A stretch of 64,000 nucleotides of DNA from Pseudomonas fluorescens (GCF_902497785.1 NZ_CABVHK010000004.1:306898-370897), one strand, 5' to 3'. Shown: positions 43,148 through 52,188, counted from the first letter of the stretch. Program-made: numbers and translations. The notes: generated from the letters alone by a model not told the origin.

Positions 43148-44818
43148 TTAGTCGTCACCAGACTGTCGGAGTGCGCTGGCTCGACCGGCGCGCCGGCCGG
43201 AAAACACGCAGTCAGCCAGGGACAGGCCGCTGATGTACAAGTGCGAAGGAATCCCCAGTGCAGCGCGTCCGGCCGCGTATAAACCAGCGATGGCCTGGCC
43301 TTGCTCATCCAGTACGGCGCCGCTGCGCTCATCCACACGCAGACCGCCGAGAGTCAACGCGCCCAGCGGAAACACCGGGTTGGTCACCGAAATATCGCAG
43401 GCATAAAAGGGCCCCTGATTGAGCACCTGGCGCCCGCCTTCAGATTTTCCAAACGGCTCCGGCGCCTCGCCACGGGCGGCGGCGTTGGCCGCCAGCACCG
43501 ACTCACGCAGCACCGCCGCATCCATTGAAGTGGCGCTGGCCAACTCGCTCAGGCTCTTGCCCTTGCGCACTTTGAACAGCATCAGCGCCAAGGCTGGAAA
43601 ACTCTGGAACCACCAATAGCCACCGAACAGCGCCTCTCGGATGGCTTTCTTGCGCAGCGGCGCATCCAACACCAGCCAGGCTTTGCCGCCCTGCTCTTCC
43701 ATCAACGGCTGACCCAACGTGGCGCCATAGACTTCCTCATTGCAGAAGCGCCGACCTTCGCGGTTGACCACAATACCTTTTTGCCAACTGTAGGGCGGGT
43801 TGAGGAAGCGCCATGCCGATACCCGCTCCAGCCCGTGCCCTTGCCCGCCGACGCTGGTACCCAGGCGCAAACCGCTGCCATCGCAGCCGGTGGCGCCGAC
43901 CTTGAAGTTGCGCCGAAACTTCGGCGCATGCTGCTCAAGCAGCTGGCGATTGAAGATAAAGCCGCCGGTGCTCAGGATCACTGCGTTGCGCGCCTGCACC
44001 CGCCGTGGACGGGCAAAATCGCGTTCGAGCTGGCAGACCTTTACCCGCAGTTTGTTGCAATAGCCTGGCGCGAAGTTCTGCAATCGTTCGGCCCGGGCCG
44101 CCAGTCGTGCATGCAGCTGCGCTTCTTTGCTGCCTTCGGGCAGACACCAGAACTCGACTCCGAGCACACGTCCCTGCGCGCCGGTCACCAGGCGTCGCGC
44201 CGCCGCCTGCAGGAGAGGACGCGCCCCGGCTTTCAGGCACGCGACCTTGAGATGGGAATACAGCACTGCTCCGCCCTGGCCTTTGCCGACGGTGCGATGA
44301 CCGCGTGGTGCGGGAGGCGAAGGACCGCCATGAGCGGGCACCAACTCATTGCCTGAGTAGTACAGGAAATAGCCGTCTTGCGGGTATGACGTCTTGCCTC
44401 CCGGCGGCATCTGGTGGGCGTAGGGGGCGCCGTGGCTTTCCAGCCATTCAAGGTTGCTGACGCTATCGGTGCAGAACCGTCGCAGGGTATCGTCGCTGAT
44501 TACGTTTTGCGTTTCGTGCCTGAGGTAATCAAACATCGCTTCAGGGCTGTCGTTGAAGCCAGCCGCCTGCTGATGACGGGTGCCGCCACCGGCGTACACG
44601 ACCCCGCCGCTCTTGACGCTGGCGCCACCACCGGTGAAACGGTCGGCAATCAGCACATCGGCGCCCTGGGCACGAGCTTCCAGCGCAGCGCAGGCACCGG
44701 CCGCGCCCCAGCCAACGACCAGCACATCGCAGCGATCGTCCCAGTGCACGCTTTCGCCGTCGGCCACTTGCAAGGGCGGCAGCACATCGGTGCTGGGGAG
44801 GTTATCGAACATGGACAT
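43148..44818 (-). CDS. FAD-dependent 3-ketosteroid dehydrogenase, Delta4-type
   Basis: 556 residues. VVGWGAAGACAALEARAQGA near 34 is the FAD-binding fold, and the C-terminus GLYAAGRAALGIPSHLYISG followed by LSLADCVFSGRRAGR is the pattern of the Delta4(5alpha/beta)-dehydrogenase branch (TesI, Kst4D) rather than of KstD. Such enzymes put in the 4-ene of 5beta-reduced bile-acid rings. The start at 44818 follows AGGAGTGCCA. It is 8 bp after the KstD-like gene, in one operon, so the two would together turn a saturated 3-ketone into a 1,4-diene-3-one. The Delta1/Delta4 split is inferred from motifs. Confidence 0.78.
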   Translation of the reverse strand: MSMFDNLPSTDVLPPLQVADGESVHWDDRCDVLVVGWGAAGACAALEARAQGADVLIADRFTGGGASVKSGGVVYAGGGTRHQQAAGFNDSPEAMFDYLRHETQNVISDDTLRRFCTDSVSNLEWLESHGAPYAHQMPPGGKTSYPQDGYFLYYSGNELVPAHGGPSPPAPRGHRTVGKGQGGAVLYSHLKVACLKAGARPLLQAAARRLVTGAQGRVLGVEFWCLPEGSKEAQLHARLAARAERLQNFAPGYCNKLRVKVCQLERDFARPRRVQARNAVILSTGGFIFNRQLLEQHAPKFRRNFKVGATGCDGSGLRLGTSVGGQGHGLERVSAWRFLNPPYSWQKGIVVNREGRRFCNEEVYGATLGQPLMEEQGGKAWLVLDAPLRKKAIREALFGGYWWFQSFPALALMLFKVRKGKSLSELASATSMDAAVLRESVLAANAAARGEAPEPFGKSEGGRQVLNQGPFYACDISVTNPVFPLGALTLGGLRVDERSGAVLDEQGQAIAGLYAAGRAALGIPSHLYISGLSLADCVFSGRRAGRASALRQSGDD

Positions 44819-44826
44819 TGGCACTC

Positions 44827-46542
44827 CTAGGACTTGCGGGCTAAGTGGTTGGCAGCGACATAAGCGAAGGTCATCGCCGGGCCCAGCGTGCCGCCGGCGC
44901 CCGGGTAGCTGGTGCCCATCACCGACGCCGAACAGTTGCCGATGGCGTACAACCCGGCGATGGCCGTGCCGTCATCGCGGACCACCTGAGCATGCTCATT
45001 GGTCAGCAAACCGCCCTTGGTGCCGATGTCTCCGGCGTCCAGGCGCATGGCGTAATACGGCCCCTTACGCAGCGGCGCCAGGCATGGATTGGGTTTGATG
45101 TTGCTGTCGCCGTAGTAGCGGTCGAAGACGTTGCCGCCCCTCGCGAAGTCGAGGTCCACGCCTGAATCCGCATAGCCGTTGACCTTGTTCACGGTGGCTT
45201 CCAGACCCGCACTGTCAACGCCAATCTGGCGGGCCAGGCCCGCCAGGGTGTCGGCCTTCCAGTACAGGTTGTTCAGCCACTCCTTGCGCAGGCGGCTGTC
45301 GGGAACGATCTGGCCGGGCATCAACGGGCCCATGGCATAGTTAAACCGGAAATGGCCATCGAAGATCACCCAGGCCGGCACCGATCTTCCGCCGGTCACC
45401 GCGTTGTCCTTATGCATGGCATCGACGAATTCAAGGTACGGAGCCGCTTCGTTGACAAAGCGTTGACCGAGACCGTTCACCACGATCGCGCCGGGGAATG
45501 CGCGCTCGGCAAAGATCCCCCGGGGTTTTTCTTCCCCGGGTACGGCAATGGTCGGCGCCCACCAGGCCCACTCCAGCAGCGCGGTAGCTGCCCCTTGCTG
45601 CATGCCGGCGATGAGCGCCGCGCCGGTGTTGTTGCCCGGCGGCGTCGCGCTCCAGGCCTTGCGGCTGGGCTTGGGCAGATACTGGTCGCGCAGGTCCTGG
45701 TTTTGTTCAAAACCACCGGAGGCGAGAATCACGCCGTGGCGCGCATGCAATTGCCGTTCACTGCCGTCACGCTGCACGGTGATGCCGGTCACCCGCCCGT
45801 TGTCGGTGATCAGCGCGGAAAAATCGGTGTTGAGCCACAGCGGTACGTTGCGGTCCATCAGCGAGCGGCGCAACGAAGCCACCAGCGAACTGCCCAGGGA
45901 GGCGCGACGATCGATTTTGCTCTTGCTCTTGCGCCGCCAACTGAAGTCCAGCTTGTAGCGCAGCATCAGTTTCATGATCAGCAGACGCCAGCCGAAACTG
46001 CGTGCCATGACCTTGTGCGCGTCTCGCGCAGTCCAGGCAATGCATCCCATCAACAGGGTGGAAGGCGACGGTTTGCGCAAATTCGCTAGTTCGTCGCCCA
46101 ACAGGCTGGTGTCGAACAGCTCCGGGTCCAGCGTACGCCCGCCGGCAAGCGAGCCCGACAGGTGGGGATAATAATCCGGATATTTGGCTGCAACCGCATA
46201 ACGCACGCGGCTGATGCGGGTGAGCGCTTCGATCATCTTCGGCGCATTGTCCAGGTAGGCACGCAGGCGCACTTCGTCCACATGCTCGCCGGCCGCCGCT
46301 TTCAGGTAGGTCAGCGCCGAGGCATAGCTGTCGTTGCCGCTGATGCGGGAAAAATAGTGATTGTTGGGAATCCAGATGCCGCCCCCGGAGATCGCCGAGG
46401 TGCCCCCGTACTGATTGCTTTTTTCCACCACCAGCACGCTTAAACCCTGGTCGGCGAGGAACACCGCCGAAGTCATCGCACCTGCGCCCGAACCGACGAC
46501 GATTACGTCGTAGTGGGTCTGAGACTGAACTTGAGCCGTCAT
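44827..46542 (-). CDS. kstD: 3-ketosteroid Delta1-dehydrogenase
   Basis: 571 residues. VVGSGAGAMTSAVFLADQGL near 15, YGGTSAISGGGIWIPNN near 45, GPYYAMRLDAGDIGTKGG near 495 and NCSASVMGTSYPGAGG near 540 are standard KstD segments; the Tyr of PYYA and the Gly-rich loop match the catalytic Tyr/Gly region of the Rhodococcus enzyme. It desaturates C1-C2 of the A ring, the step that with 9alpha-hydroxylation leads to ring opening. The start at 46542 is only 27 bp from a strong terminator upstream, so its promoter is cramped or it relies on read-through. Confidence 0.87.
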   Translation of the reverse strand: MTAQVQSQTHYDVIVVGSGAGAMTSAVFLADQGLSVLVVEKSNQYGGTSAISGGGIWIPNNHYFSRISGNDSYASALTYLKAAAGEHVDEVRLRAYLDNAPKMIEALTRISRVRYAVAAKYPDYYPHLSGSLAGGRTLDPELFDTSLLGDELANLRKPSPSTLLMGCIAWTARDAHKVMARSFGWRLLIMKLMLRYKLDFSWRRKSKSKIDRRASLGSSLVASLRRSLMDRNVPLWLNTDFSALITDNGRVTGITVQRDGSERQLHARHGVILASGGFEQNQDLRDQYLPKPSRKAWSATPPGNNTGAALIAGMQQGAATALLEWAWWAPTIAVPGEEKPRGIFAERAFPGAIVVNGLGQRFVNEAAPYLEFVDAMHKDNAVTGGRSVPAWVIFDGHFRFNYAMGPLMPGQIVPDSRLRKEWLNNLYWKADTLAGLARQIGVDSAGLEATVNKVNGYADSGVDLDFARGGNVFDRYYGDSNIKPNPCLAPLRKGPYYAMRLDAGDIGTKGGLLTNEHAQVVRDDGTAIAGLYAIGNCSASVMGTSYPGAGGTLGPAMTFAYVAANHLARKS

Positions 46543-46569
46543 TGTTGTTATGCCATTAGCTGAGGTCAG

Positions 46570-46597
46570 AAAAAAACCGCTGTCGACGCAGCGGGGT
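46570..46597 (-). terminator. Terminator after the amidase, just upstream of kstD
   Basis: On the minus strand CCGCTG and CAGCGG (46594-46577) pair around a 6-base loop and are followed by seven T (46576-46570). It ends the leftward amidase transcript, yet the kstD start codon lies 27 bp further on. Confidence 0.78.
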
Positions 46598-46602
46598 TTG
46601 AA

Positions 46603-48171
46603 TCAAACAGTGGCGCGTTTGCCCGCCCATGGGTGGGCCTGTTCCAATTGGCTGGCCAGGCGCAGCAGCACGTCCTCACCGCCCAGGCGCGCGGTGAACA
46701 TCATGCCCACCGGCAAGCCGCTGTCGCTCTGGCCCAGAGGCAGGGAAATGGCTGGCTGGCCGCTGACGTTGGCCACCACGGTGAAACCGGCGCTGCCCAT
46801 CGCGTGGTGGACGTAGCTGTCCCAGGGCTGGTCAAGGGACAACAAGCCGAGTTTGGGGGTCAGGCTGCCAGTGACGGGGGACAGGATCACGTCAAACCGC
46901 TCGAAGTGCTGTTCCATGGTGGCGCTGATACTTTCGAACGCTTGCCGCGCGCGGTACAGGTCTTCCCCGCTGGTGCTTTTGAAGCGTTCCAGGTTTACCA
47001 GGGTGACTTTTTCCAGATCATCTGAGTTGACAGCCCGCCCAAGCACCTGTTCACGATCGTGAATCTGCACGCGCAATGCTGTGCCGAGCGCCGTGCCATG
47101 GGCACCGAACAACTGGCGCGGATCGACGTTCAGGTTTAACTCCTCAAGCTCGTGCCCCAGGGCCAACAGTTGCTTGATGGTCTGTTCGAGAGTGGCAGCA
47201 ATGGCCGGCTCCAGTGGCGCACCGGTCAGTGACTGACGCACCACGGCCACGCGTAACTTGCCCGGTTCACGCTGCAGTTCTTCCACGTAGGGCCGAATCA
47301 ACGGCGGGCACCAGTAAGCACTGCCCGCCTCATGGCCTTGACCCGCATCGAGAAACAGTGCGGTATCGCGCACGGTGCGCGACACCACATTAGCCACGCT
47401 GGCACCAAATGCGCCTTCAAAATGCAGCGGTCCGCTGGGGGTGCGATAACGGCTGGGCTTGAGCCCGATCACGCCGCAGTACGAAGCGGGAATGCGGATC
47501 GAGCCGCCACCATCGGTGGCATGCGCAACGGGCACAATTCCCGCCGCCACCGCAGCGGCCGAGCCCCCGGACGAGCCGCCGGCACTCATGGCCAGATTCC
47601 AGGGGTTGTGCGTCTGGCCCCAGGCCAGGGATTCCGTAGTGGTGGTCAAACCGAACTCAGGGGACGCGGTCTTGCCGAACGGCACAGCACCGGCCTGCTG
47701 GTAGCGGGCGATCAGGGTGCTTGTGTGGGCGGCAGGGGGTGAGTCCTTGAACAAGCGGCTGCCGTTACTGGTGATCGTGCCCTGCAGCGAAGTATTCAGG
47801 TCCTTGAACAGCAACGGCACACCCGCTAGGGGGCCCTGGTTGTGGCTGCCGGCAGAGCGGCGCTGCGCCAGCAAAGTGCGCGCGTAGGCCTCATGCAGCA
47901 TGTTCACCGCGTTGATCCTGGCATTGACCTCGCTGTAACGGGACAGCGCCGCCGCCAACAGGTCTTCGGCAGTCAACTCGCCGCTGCGGATGGCCTGGCT
48001 CATGGCCCAGGCATCCATCGACTGATAGTCGCTAGCCGCCAGCCCTTGCGCGCGGGCATCGGCAAATCGCCCCAGAAGCCCGACGCCGATCGCGACGGCA
48101 CCCGCCTTGAGCACGCTGCGACGCGGCCAGTCAGTGGTGGAGTTGAGTGGTACGGACTCGTGGTTATCCAT
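46603..48171 (-). CDS. Tat-exported amidase-signature hydrolase
   Basis: 522 residues. [19 protein letters not shown] at 16-34 is a twin-arginine signal, with cleavage near ADARA-Q, so the enzyme should work in the periplasm. LLFKDL holds Lys123, [15 protein letters not shown] holds the cis-Ser (about 200) and [12 protein letters not shown] the nucleophile Ser224, the complete Ser-Ser-Lys triad. Inside a steroid island a periplasmic amidase could remove glycine or taurine from conjugated bile salts; this is inference, since known bile salt hydrolases of gut bacteria are Ntn-type and unrelated. ATG at 48171 has no strong ribosome site. It lies 73 bp after the aldehyde dehydrogenase. Confidence 0.82.
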   Translation of the reverse strand: MDNHESVPLNSTTDWPRRSVLKAGAVAIGVGLLGRFADARAQGLAASDYQSMDAWAMSQAIRSGELTAEDLLAAALSRYSEVNARINAVNMLHEAYARTLLAQRRSAGSHNQGPLAGVPLLFKDLNTSLQGTITSNGSRLFKDSPPAAHTSTLIARYQQAGAVPFGKTASPEFGLTTTTESLAWGQTHNPWNLAMSAGGSSGGSAAAVAAGIVPVAHATDGGGSIRIPASYCGVIGLKPSRYRTPSGPLHFEGAFGASVANVVSRTVRDTALFLDAGQGHEAGSAYWCPPLIRPYVEELQREPGKLRVAVVRQSLTGAPLEPAIAATLEQTIKQLLALGHELEELNLNVDPRQLFGAHGTALGTALRVQIHDREQVLGRAVNSDDLEKVTLVNLERFKSTSGEDLYRARQAFESISATMEQHFERFDVILSPVTGSLTPKLGLLSLDQPWDSYVHHAMGSAGFTVVANVSGQPAISLPLGQSDSGLPVGMMFTARLGGEDVLLRLASQLEQAHPWAGKRATV

Positions 48172-48244
48172 GGTAATGCTCGCGCCCTGATGAATTACTA
48201 TTTTTGCGATATGCACTGTTGCTGCACAAACCCCTGCGCTGGCA

Positions 48245-49681
48245 TCAGTCGCGGGTGACACCGGCCAGCATGGTCGCCAGGTACTGCTCGCCGTAAGGCG
48301 GCAACAGCCCCCACTCCCGGCGCGGGTCATGGGCTGACGCCTTGAACACAGTGCGCATGTGACTGAATTCGAGGAAGCCTTCGCGGCCATGGTAGTGCCC
48401 CATGCCCGAGGCGCCGACGCCACCGAACGGCGCATCATGCAGGGCCGCGTGCATCATCACGTCGTTGATGGTGACCCCGCCGGACACGGTGTTTTCCAGC
48501 ACGTGAAGTTGCTCCTGGGCATCCTCGCCGAAGTAGTACAGCGCCAGTGGACGTGGCCGCCCGTTGATTTCAGCGATGACCTGGTCGAGGTGGTCATAGC
48601 CGAGCACAACCATGGCCGGGCCAAAGATTTCCTCTTGCATGATCAGGCTGTCCGGGACCGGATCAACCACCACCCGCAACGGGCGCCGACGGTCCTGCGC
48701 ATCCACCGGCAACGGTTCTGGCAGGCACTCGATGCGTGCACCGCGTGACTCGGAGTCACGTACCAGGCCTTCGACCCGATCCAGATGGCGCTGATTGACG
48801 ACCGCAACCACATCCGGATTGCCGGCCACCGTCGGGTTGAGGTCGCGGTAAGCGCTGCGCAGGGCATCAAGGTATTGTTCGACCTGGGACTTGGGCACGT
48901 AGACCAGGTCCGGATTGATGCAGATTTGCCCACCATTGGTCGACTTGCCCGCAGCGATGCTGAGTGCAACCTTGTTCAGGTCGGCAGTGCGCGAAACAAT
49001 TACCGGTGACTTGCCACCCAATTCCAGGGTGACCGGCACCAGGTTCTTCGCGGCGTTGGCCATGACGTTTCGGCCAATCGCCGTGCCGCCGGTGAACACC
49101 AGGTGGTCGAACGGCTGGCTGCTGAACGCTTCGCCCAGCGCCTGCCCGCCATTGACCACCGCCACCACCAGCGGATCAAGATGCCGGGCACACAGTTGCG
49201 CCACCAGCTCAGCGGTGCGCGGCACCACTTCCGAAGGTTTGAGAATGGCCCGGTTACCGGCGGCAAGCGCCGAGGCCAGCGGGCTGAATAAGGTATACAG
49301 CGGCGCGTTCCAGGTCCCCATGATGCCCACCGTGCCTTTCGGCTGATGCATCACCCAGGCCCGGGCGCCGAGCTGATCATAGGGAGAAAACATTTCCCGC
49401 GGCTCGTCCTCCATCCACCCTTGCAGATGATCACGGGCGTACTTGAGCGAAGCGAGGGAACCGAGCACATCATTCATCAAGGAAAAACCGACAGGCCGTC
49501 CGCCAAAGTCCTCATCGATAGCCGTCGTCAGTGCCGCATGATTGTCGACCAACAGGTCGATGACTTGCTGCAGACGCTGGCGACGGGTTTCGGCACTGAC
49601 GCTGCCGGCACTGGCAAAGGCGCGTTGCTGTTGCGCCAGCAGGCTGGAAAGCACGTGGACAGAAGACGTGTCTGAACTCAT
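48245..49681 (-). CDS. NAD(P)-aldehyde dehydrogenase, probable steroid side-chain aldehyde oxidiser
   Basis: 478 residues. TWNAPLYTLFSPLASALAAG near 123, Lys148 in LKPSE, Glu220 in LELGGKS, Cys254 in NGGQICINPD and EEIFGPAM near 368 make a full ALDH of the coniferyl-aldehyde-dehydrogenase-like branch. In cholate degradation an aldehyde dehydrogenase (Sad) oxidises the pregnane-carbaldehyde left by the first retro-aldol cleavage; a single ALDH in an island with two aldolase sets fits that job well. The start at 49681 is followed upstream by an operator-like copy at 49766-49783. Confidence 0.83.
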   Translation of the reverse strand: MSSDTSSVHVLSSLLAQQQRAFASAGSVSAETRRQRLQQVIDLLVDNHAALTTAIDEDFGGRPVGFSLMNDVLGSLASLKYARDHLQGWMEDEPREMFSPYDQLGARAWVMHQPKGTVGIMGTWNAPLYTLFSPLASALAAGNRAILKPSEVVPRTAELVAQLCARHLDPLVVAVVNGGQALGEAFSSQPFDHLVFTGGTAIGRNVMANAAKNLVPVTLELGGKSPVIVSRTADLNKVALSIAAGKSTNGGQICINPDLVYVPKSQVEQYLDALRSAYRDLNPTVAGNPDVVAVVNQRHLDRVEGLVRDSESRGARIECLPEPLPVDAQDRRRPLRVVVDPVPDSLIMQEEIFGPAMVVLGYDHLDQVIAEINGRPRPLALYYFGEDAQEQLHVLENTVSGGVTINDVMMHAALHDAPFGGVGASGMGHYHGREGFLEFSHMRTVFKASAHDPRREWGLLPPYGEQYLATMLAGVTRD

Positions 49682-49765
49682 TGTTATCCCCTTGCAGGTT
49701 GGCTCGATGGCCGGTGAGCGCCCGATGCGCCTGCTGCCACCCTAGCGGCGCGGGCCGCTGCCGCG

Positions 49766-49818
49766 CCTCGTCCAATCGGACGAGGTGGGTGCATTAGTGT
49801 TAGTCCGTTGAGACGATG
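49766..49818. promoter_or_regulatory. Operator sites in the ALDH/flavin reductase divergent promoter
   Basis: CATCGTCTCAACGGACTA is on the minus strand at 49801-49818, 62 bp from the flavin reductase start and identical to the copy at 10199-10216. CCTCGTCCAATCGGACGA is on the plus strand at 49766-49783, a weaker copy that keeps GTC-N6-GAC, 85 bp from the ALDH start. The gap between them is 17 bp, 9 bp (about one helical turn) more than the 8-bp pairs. Confidence 0.72.
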
Positions 49819-49879
49819 TTCAACGCCCGCCTTCGCTCAATACTGGCCATACGAAAATCCCCACCCCATGAGGCCAGTC

Positions 49880-50863
49880 ATGGCAATGCAAAACACCAGC
49901 TTCGACCCCCAGGCATTTCGTGCCGCGCTCGGCACGTTTACGACCGGGGTCACGATCATCACCACCCAGAGCGAAGACGGCTCACCTGTAGGCATTACCG
50001 CCAACAGCTTCAATTCGGTCTCACTCAATCCGCCACTGGTGCTCTGGAGCCTGTCCAAGCAAGCGCGCAGCCTGCCGGTTTTCAGCAACGGCAAGCATTG
50101 GAATGTGCACGTGTTGTCCACCGAGCAAGAGACTTTGTCCGGACGCTTCGCCACCCAGGGCGGAGACAAGTTCGCCGAGATCGAACTGGACAATGGTGTC
50201 AGCGCAGCACCGCTGCTGCAGGATTGCACGGCGCGTTTCCAGTGCCGCACGGCGTTTCAGTACGAAGGCGGCGACCATGTGATCTTCGTTGGCGAAGTCC
50301 TCGCTTTCGATCACACCGACCGCCCCCCGCTGGCGTTCCAAAGCGGTCAATACGCCTTGGCCACGCGCAAGCCACGCAGCGAACTGCGCCTGGCGACCAC
50401 GCCACCGCCACCGGAATGCAGCTACACCGAGGACTTGCTCGGCTACCTGTTGGGGCGCGCCCACTACCAGGCGCTCAACGCACTGCGGCAACTGTTGAAC
50501 AGTCAGCAACTGGACGAACAGACGTTTTTTGTCCTGTCGATCCTGTGCATTCGCGACAATATGACACTCGAGGAGATCAACACCTTCGTGACCTACACCG
50601 GTCGCGAAGTGACGCTGGCCAGCATGCGTTTTCTCGAACGCCAGCGTCTGGTGGCGTTCGAAGGTTCGGCTGAATCACTGCGATTCGTCCTCACGGCCCA
50701 AGGGCGTGAGGTGTCACTGCATCAATTGGCGCTGGCCAAGGCCGTGGAAGAAGACCTCTCGGCCAAGCTCGGCGCGGCTGACGCACAAGCCCTGAAAGTC
50801 TTGCTCAAGCGGGCGATTGTCGTCAGTGATCCCGGCTTGCCAGACCTGTGGGCACCGCGATGA
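49880..50863 (+). CDS. hsaB: Flavin reductase with extra C-terminal MarR-like domain (HsaB role)
   Basis: 327 residues. Residues 1-165 are a short-chain flavin reductase (LGTFTTGVTIITTQ, GITANSFNSVSLNPPLVLWSL, GDHVIFVGEVLAF). HsaB of mycobacteria stops there (about 187 residues). Here a further 150 residues follow, helical with a winged-helix look (GYLLGRAHYQALNALRQLL, DEQTFFVLSILCIRDNMTLE, TLASMRFLERQRLVAFEG). The Acinetobacter p-hydroxyphenylacetate hydroxylase reductase has a comparable MarR-like tail that holds the enzyme back until the aromatic substrate binds. The role is to supply FMNH2 to HsaA (8912-10102). ATG at 49880 follows TGAGGCCAGTC. Confidence 0.8.
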   Translation: MAMQNTSFDPQAFRAALGTFTTGVTIITTQSEDGSPVGITANSFNSVSLNPPLVLWSLSKQARSLPVFSNGKHWNVHVLSTEQETLSGRFATQGGDKFAEIELDNGVSAAPLLQDCTARFQCRTAFQYEGGDHVIFVGEVLAFDHTDRPPLAFQSGQYALATRKPRSELRLATTPPPPECSYTEDLLGYLLGRAHYQALNALRQLLNSQQLDEQTFFVLSILCIRDNMTLEEINTFVTYTGREVTLASMRFLERQRLVAFEGSAESLRFVLTAQGREVSLHQLALAKAVEEDLSAKLGAADAQALKVLLKRAIVVSDPGLPDLWAPR

Positions 50864-52188
50864 ACGCTTCAGCGGGCGTATTGCCGCCTGTCACGGTCGG
50901 CTGGGGCAGTCATGGCCTGCTGTTTCTCTTGGCCATGGTGTTCGCCGACAACTTCGTAGGGCGACAGATACTCGCGGTGATGGTCGAGCCGATCAAATCC
51001 GAATTCGGCATCAGCGATACAGCCATCGGCTTGATTTCCGGCCTGGCATTCGCAGCCGTCTATGCCGTCGTGGGCCTGCCAGCAGGTCGACTGGTGGACC
51101 GCATGCCGCGTATTCGCCTATTGGCCATGACTTGCCTGCTCTGGGCCGTGGCGACGCTGGCTTGCGGGTTGGCCGGCAGCTTCATTGCCCTGGCGATTGC
51201 GCGGATGCTGGTTGCAATCAGCGAATCGCCGACGACTTCGGCTTCATTGTCATTGATCTCGGACTTGTATCCGCCGCAACGACGCTCGTTCGCCATCAGC
51301 TGTTTCACCGCTGCACCGACATTTTCATCGATTGTCGGCCTGAGCATCGGTGCCTGGGTGGTCGAACATTACGGCTGGCGCAGTGGATTTATTGCCCTGG
51401 CCATCCCGGCCCTGGCATTCAGCGCCATTCTGGCTTTCTTCGTGCGCGAACCCCTGCGTGGCCGCTGGGACCCCACGCCACACGCTCACATACAACCCGC
51501 GCTCCTCGGCATGGGCGCCGAGGCACGCAAACTCTGGGCGCTGCCCGCGTATCGCTGCCTGATCCTTGCGGGCGGCCTGACGACCCTCAGCGCCTATGCC
51601 ATTGCCATGTGGAACACCAGTTTCCTGATGCGCTCCCATGGATTGTCACTGCAGCACGCAGGATTGCTGGTGGGCATTGTCTGCGGTATCTCGGCCGGAA
51701 CCGGTGGCCTGCTCAGCGGTTGGATGAGTGACCGCCTGTGCCGCCGTCATCCGCACTGGCAGGTTTCCATTCCGGTGGTGGGCCATCTTGCCGCGACCTC
51801 CGCGCTAATTCCTTATCTGCTGTGGTCCGACGTCCTGCTGATGCGCGCCGGTGATGTACCGATTCCAACCGCCATGCTCTGGTGCGCACTCTATTCATTC
51901 TTCTCGGTGTGGTGGGTCGCACCGTCCTACAACCTAGTGACCCAATTGGTCCCGGCGAGTCGGCGTGGCACGGCCATGGCGCTGCAAACGATCGTCAGCA
52001 CGCTGCTGGGGATCGGTGTCGGGCCGTTGTTGACCGGATTGTTCAGTGACATGTTGCTTCCTGTGTTGGGCCACGAGTCGCTGCGATATGCCCTGTTGCT
52101 GGTCAACCTGCCAGTGATCTGTGCTGTGCTGTTGCTGCTACGCACCGCACACCATGCCTCCAGAACGGACTATCGCCACGCGGGATAA
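50860..52188 (+). CDS. MFS transporter (second copy)
   Basis: 442 residues, 12 predicted membrane segments. FGISDTAIGLISG and GRLVDRMPRIRLLA near 48-80 are the same motifs as in the 29368 gene; RMLVAISESPTTSASLSLISD has Glu-Ser-Pro where the other has Glu-Ala-Gly-Gly. The ATG overlaps the flavin reductase stop by 4 bp (ATGA). Two diverged MFS proteins of one branch in the same island suggest different steroids or import and export. Confidence 0.83.
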   Translation: MNASAGVLPPVTVGWGSHGLLFLLAMVFADNFVGRQILAVMVEPIKSEFGISDTAIGLISGLAFAAVYAVVGLPAGRLVDRMPRIRLLAMTCLLWAVATLACGLAGSFIALAIARMLVAISESPTTSASLSLISDLYPPQRRSFAISCFTAAPTFSSIVGLSIGAWVVEHYGWRSGFIALAIPALAFSAILAFFVREPLRGRWDPTPHAHIQPALLGMGAEARKLWALPAYRCLILAGGLTTLSAYAIAMWNTSFLMRSHGLSLQHAGLLVGIVCGISAGTGGLLSGWMSDRLCRRHPHWQVSIPVVGHLAATSALIPYLLWSDVLLMRAGDVPIPTAMLWCALYSFFSVWWVAPSYNLVTQLVPASRRGTAMALQTIVSTLLGIGVGPLLTGLFSDMLLPVLGHESLRYALLLVNLPVICAVLLLLRTAHHASRTDYRHAG

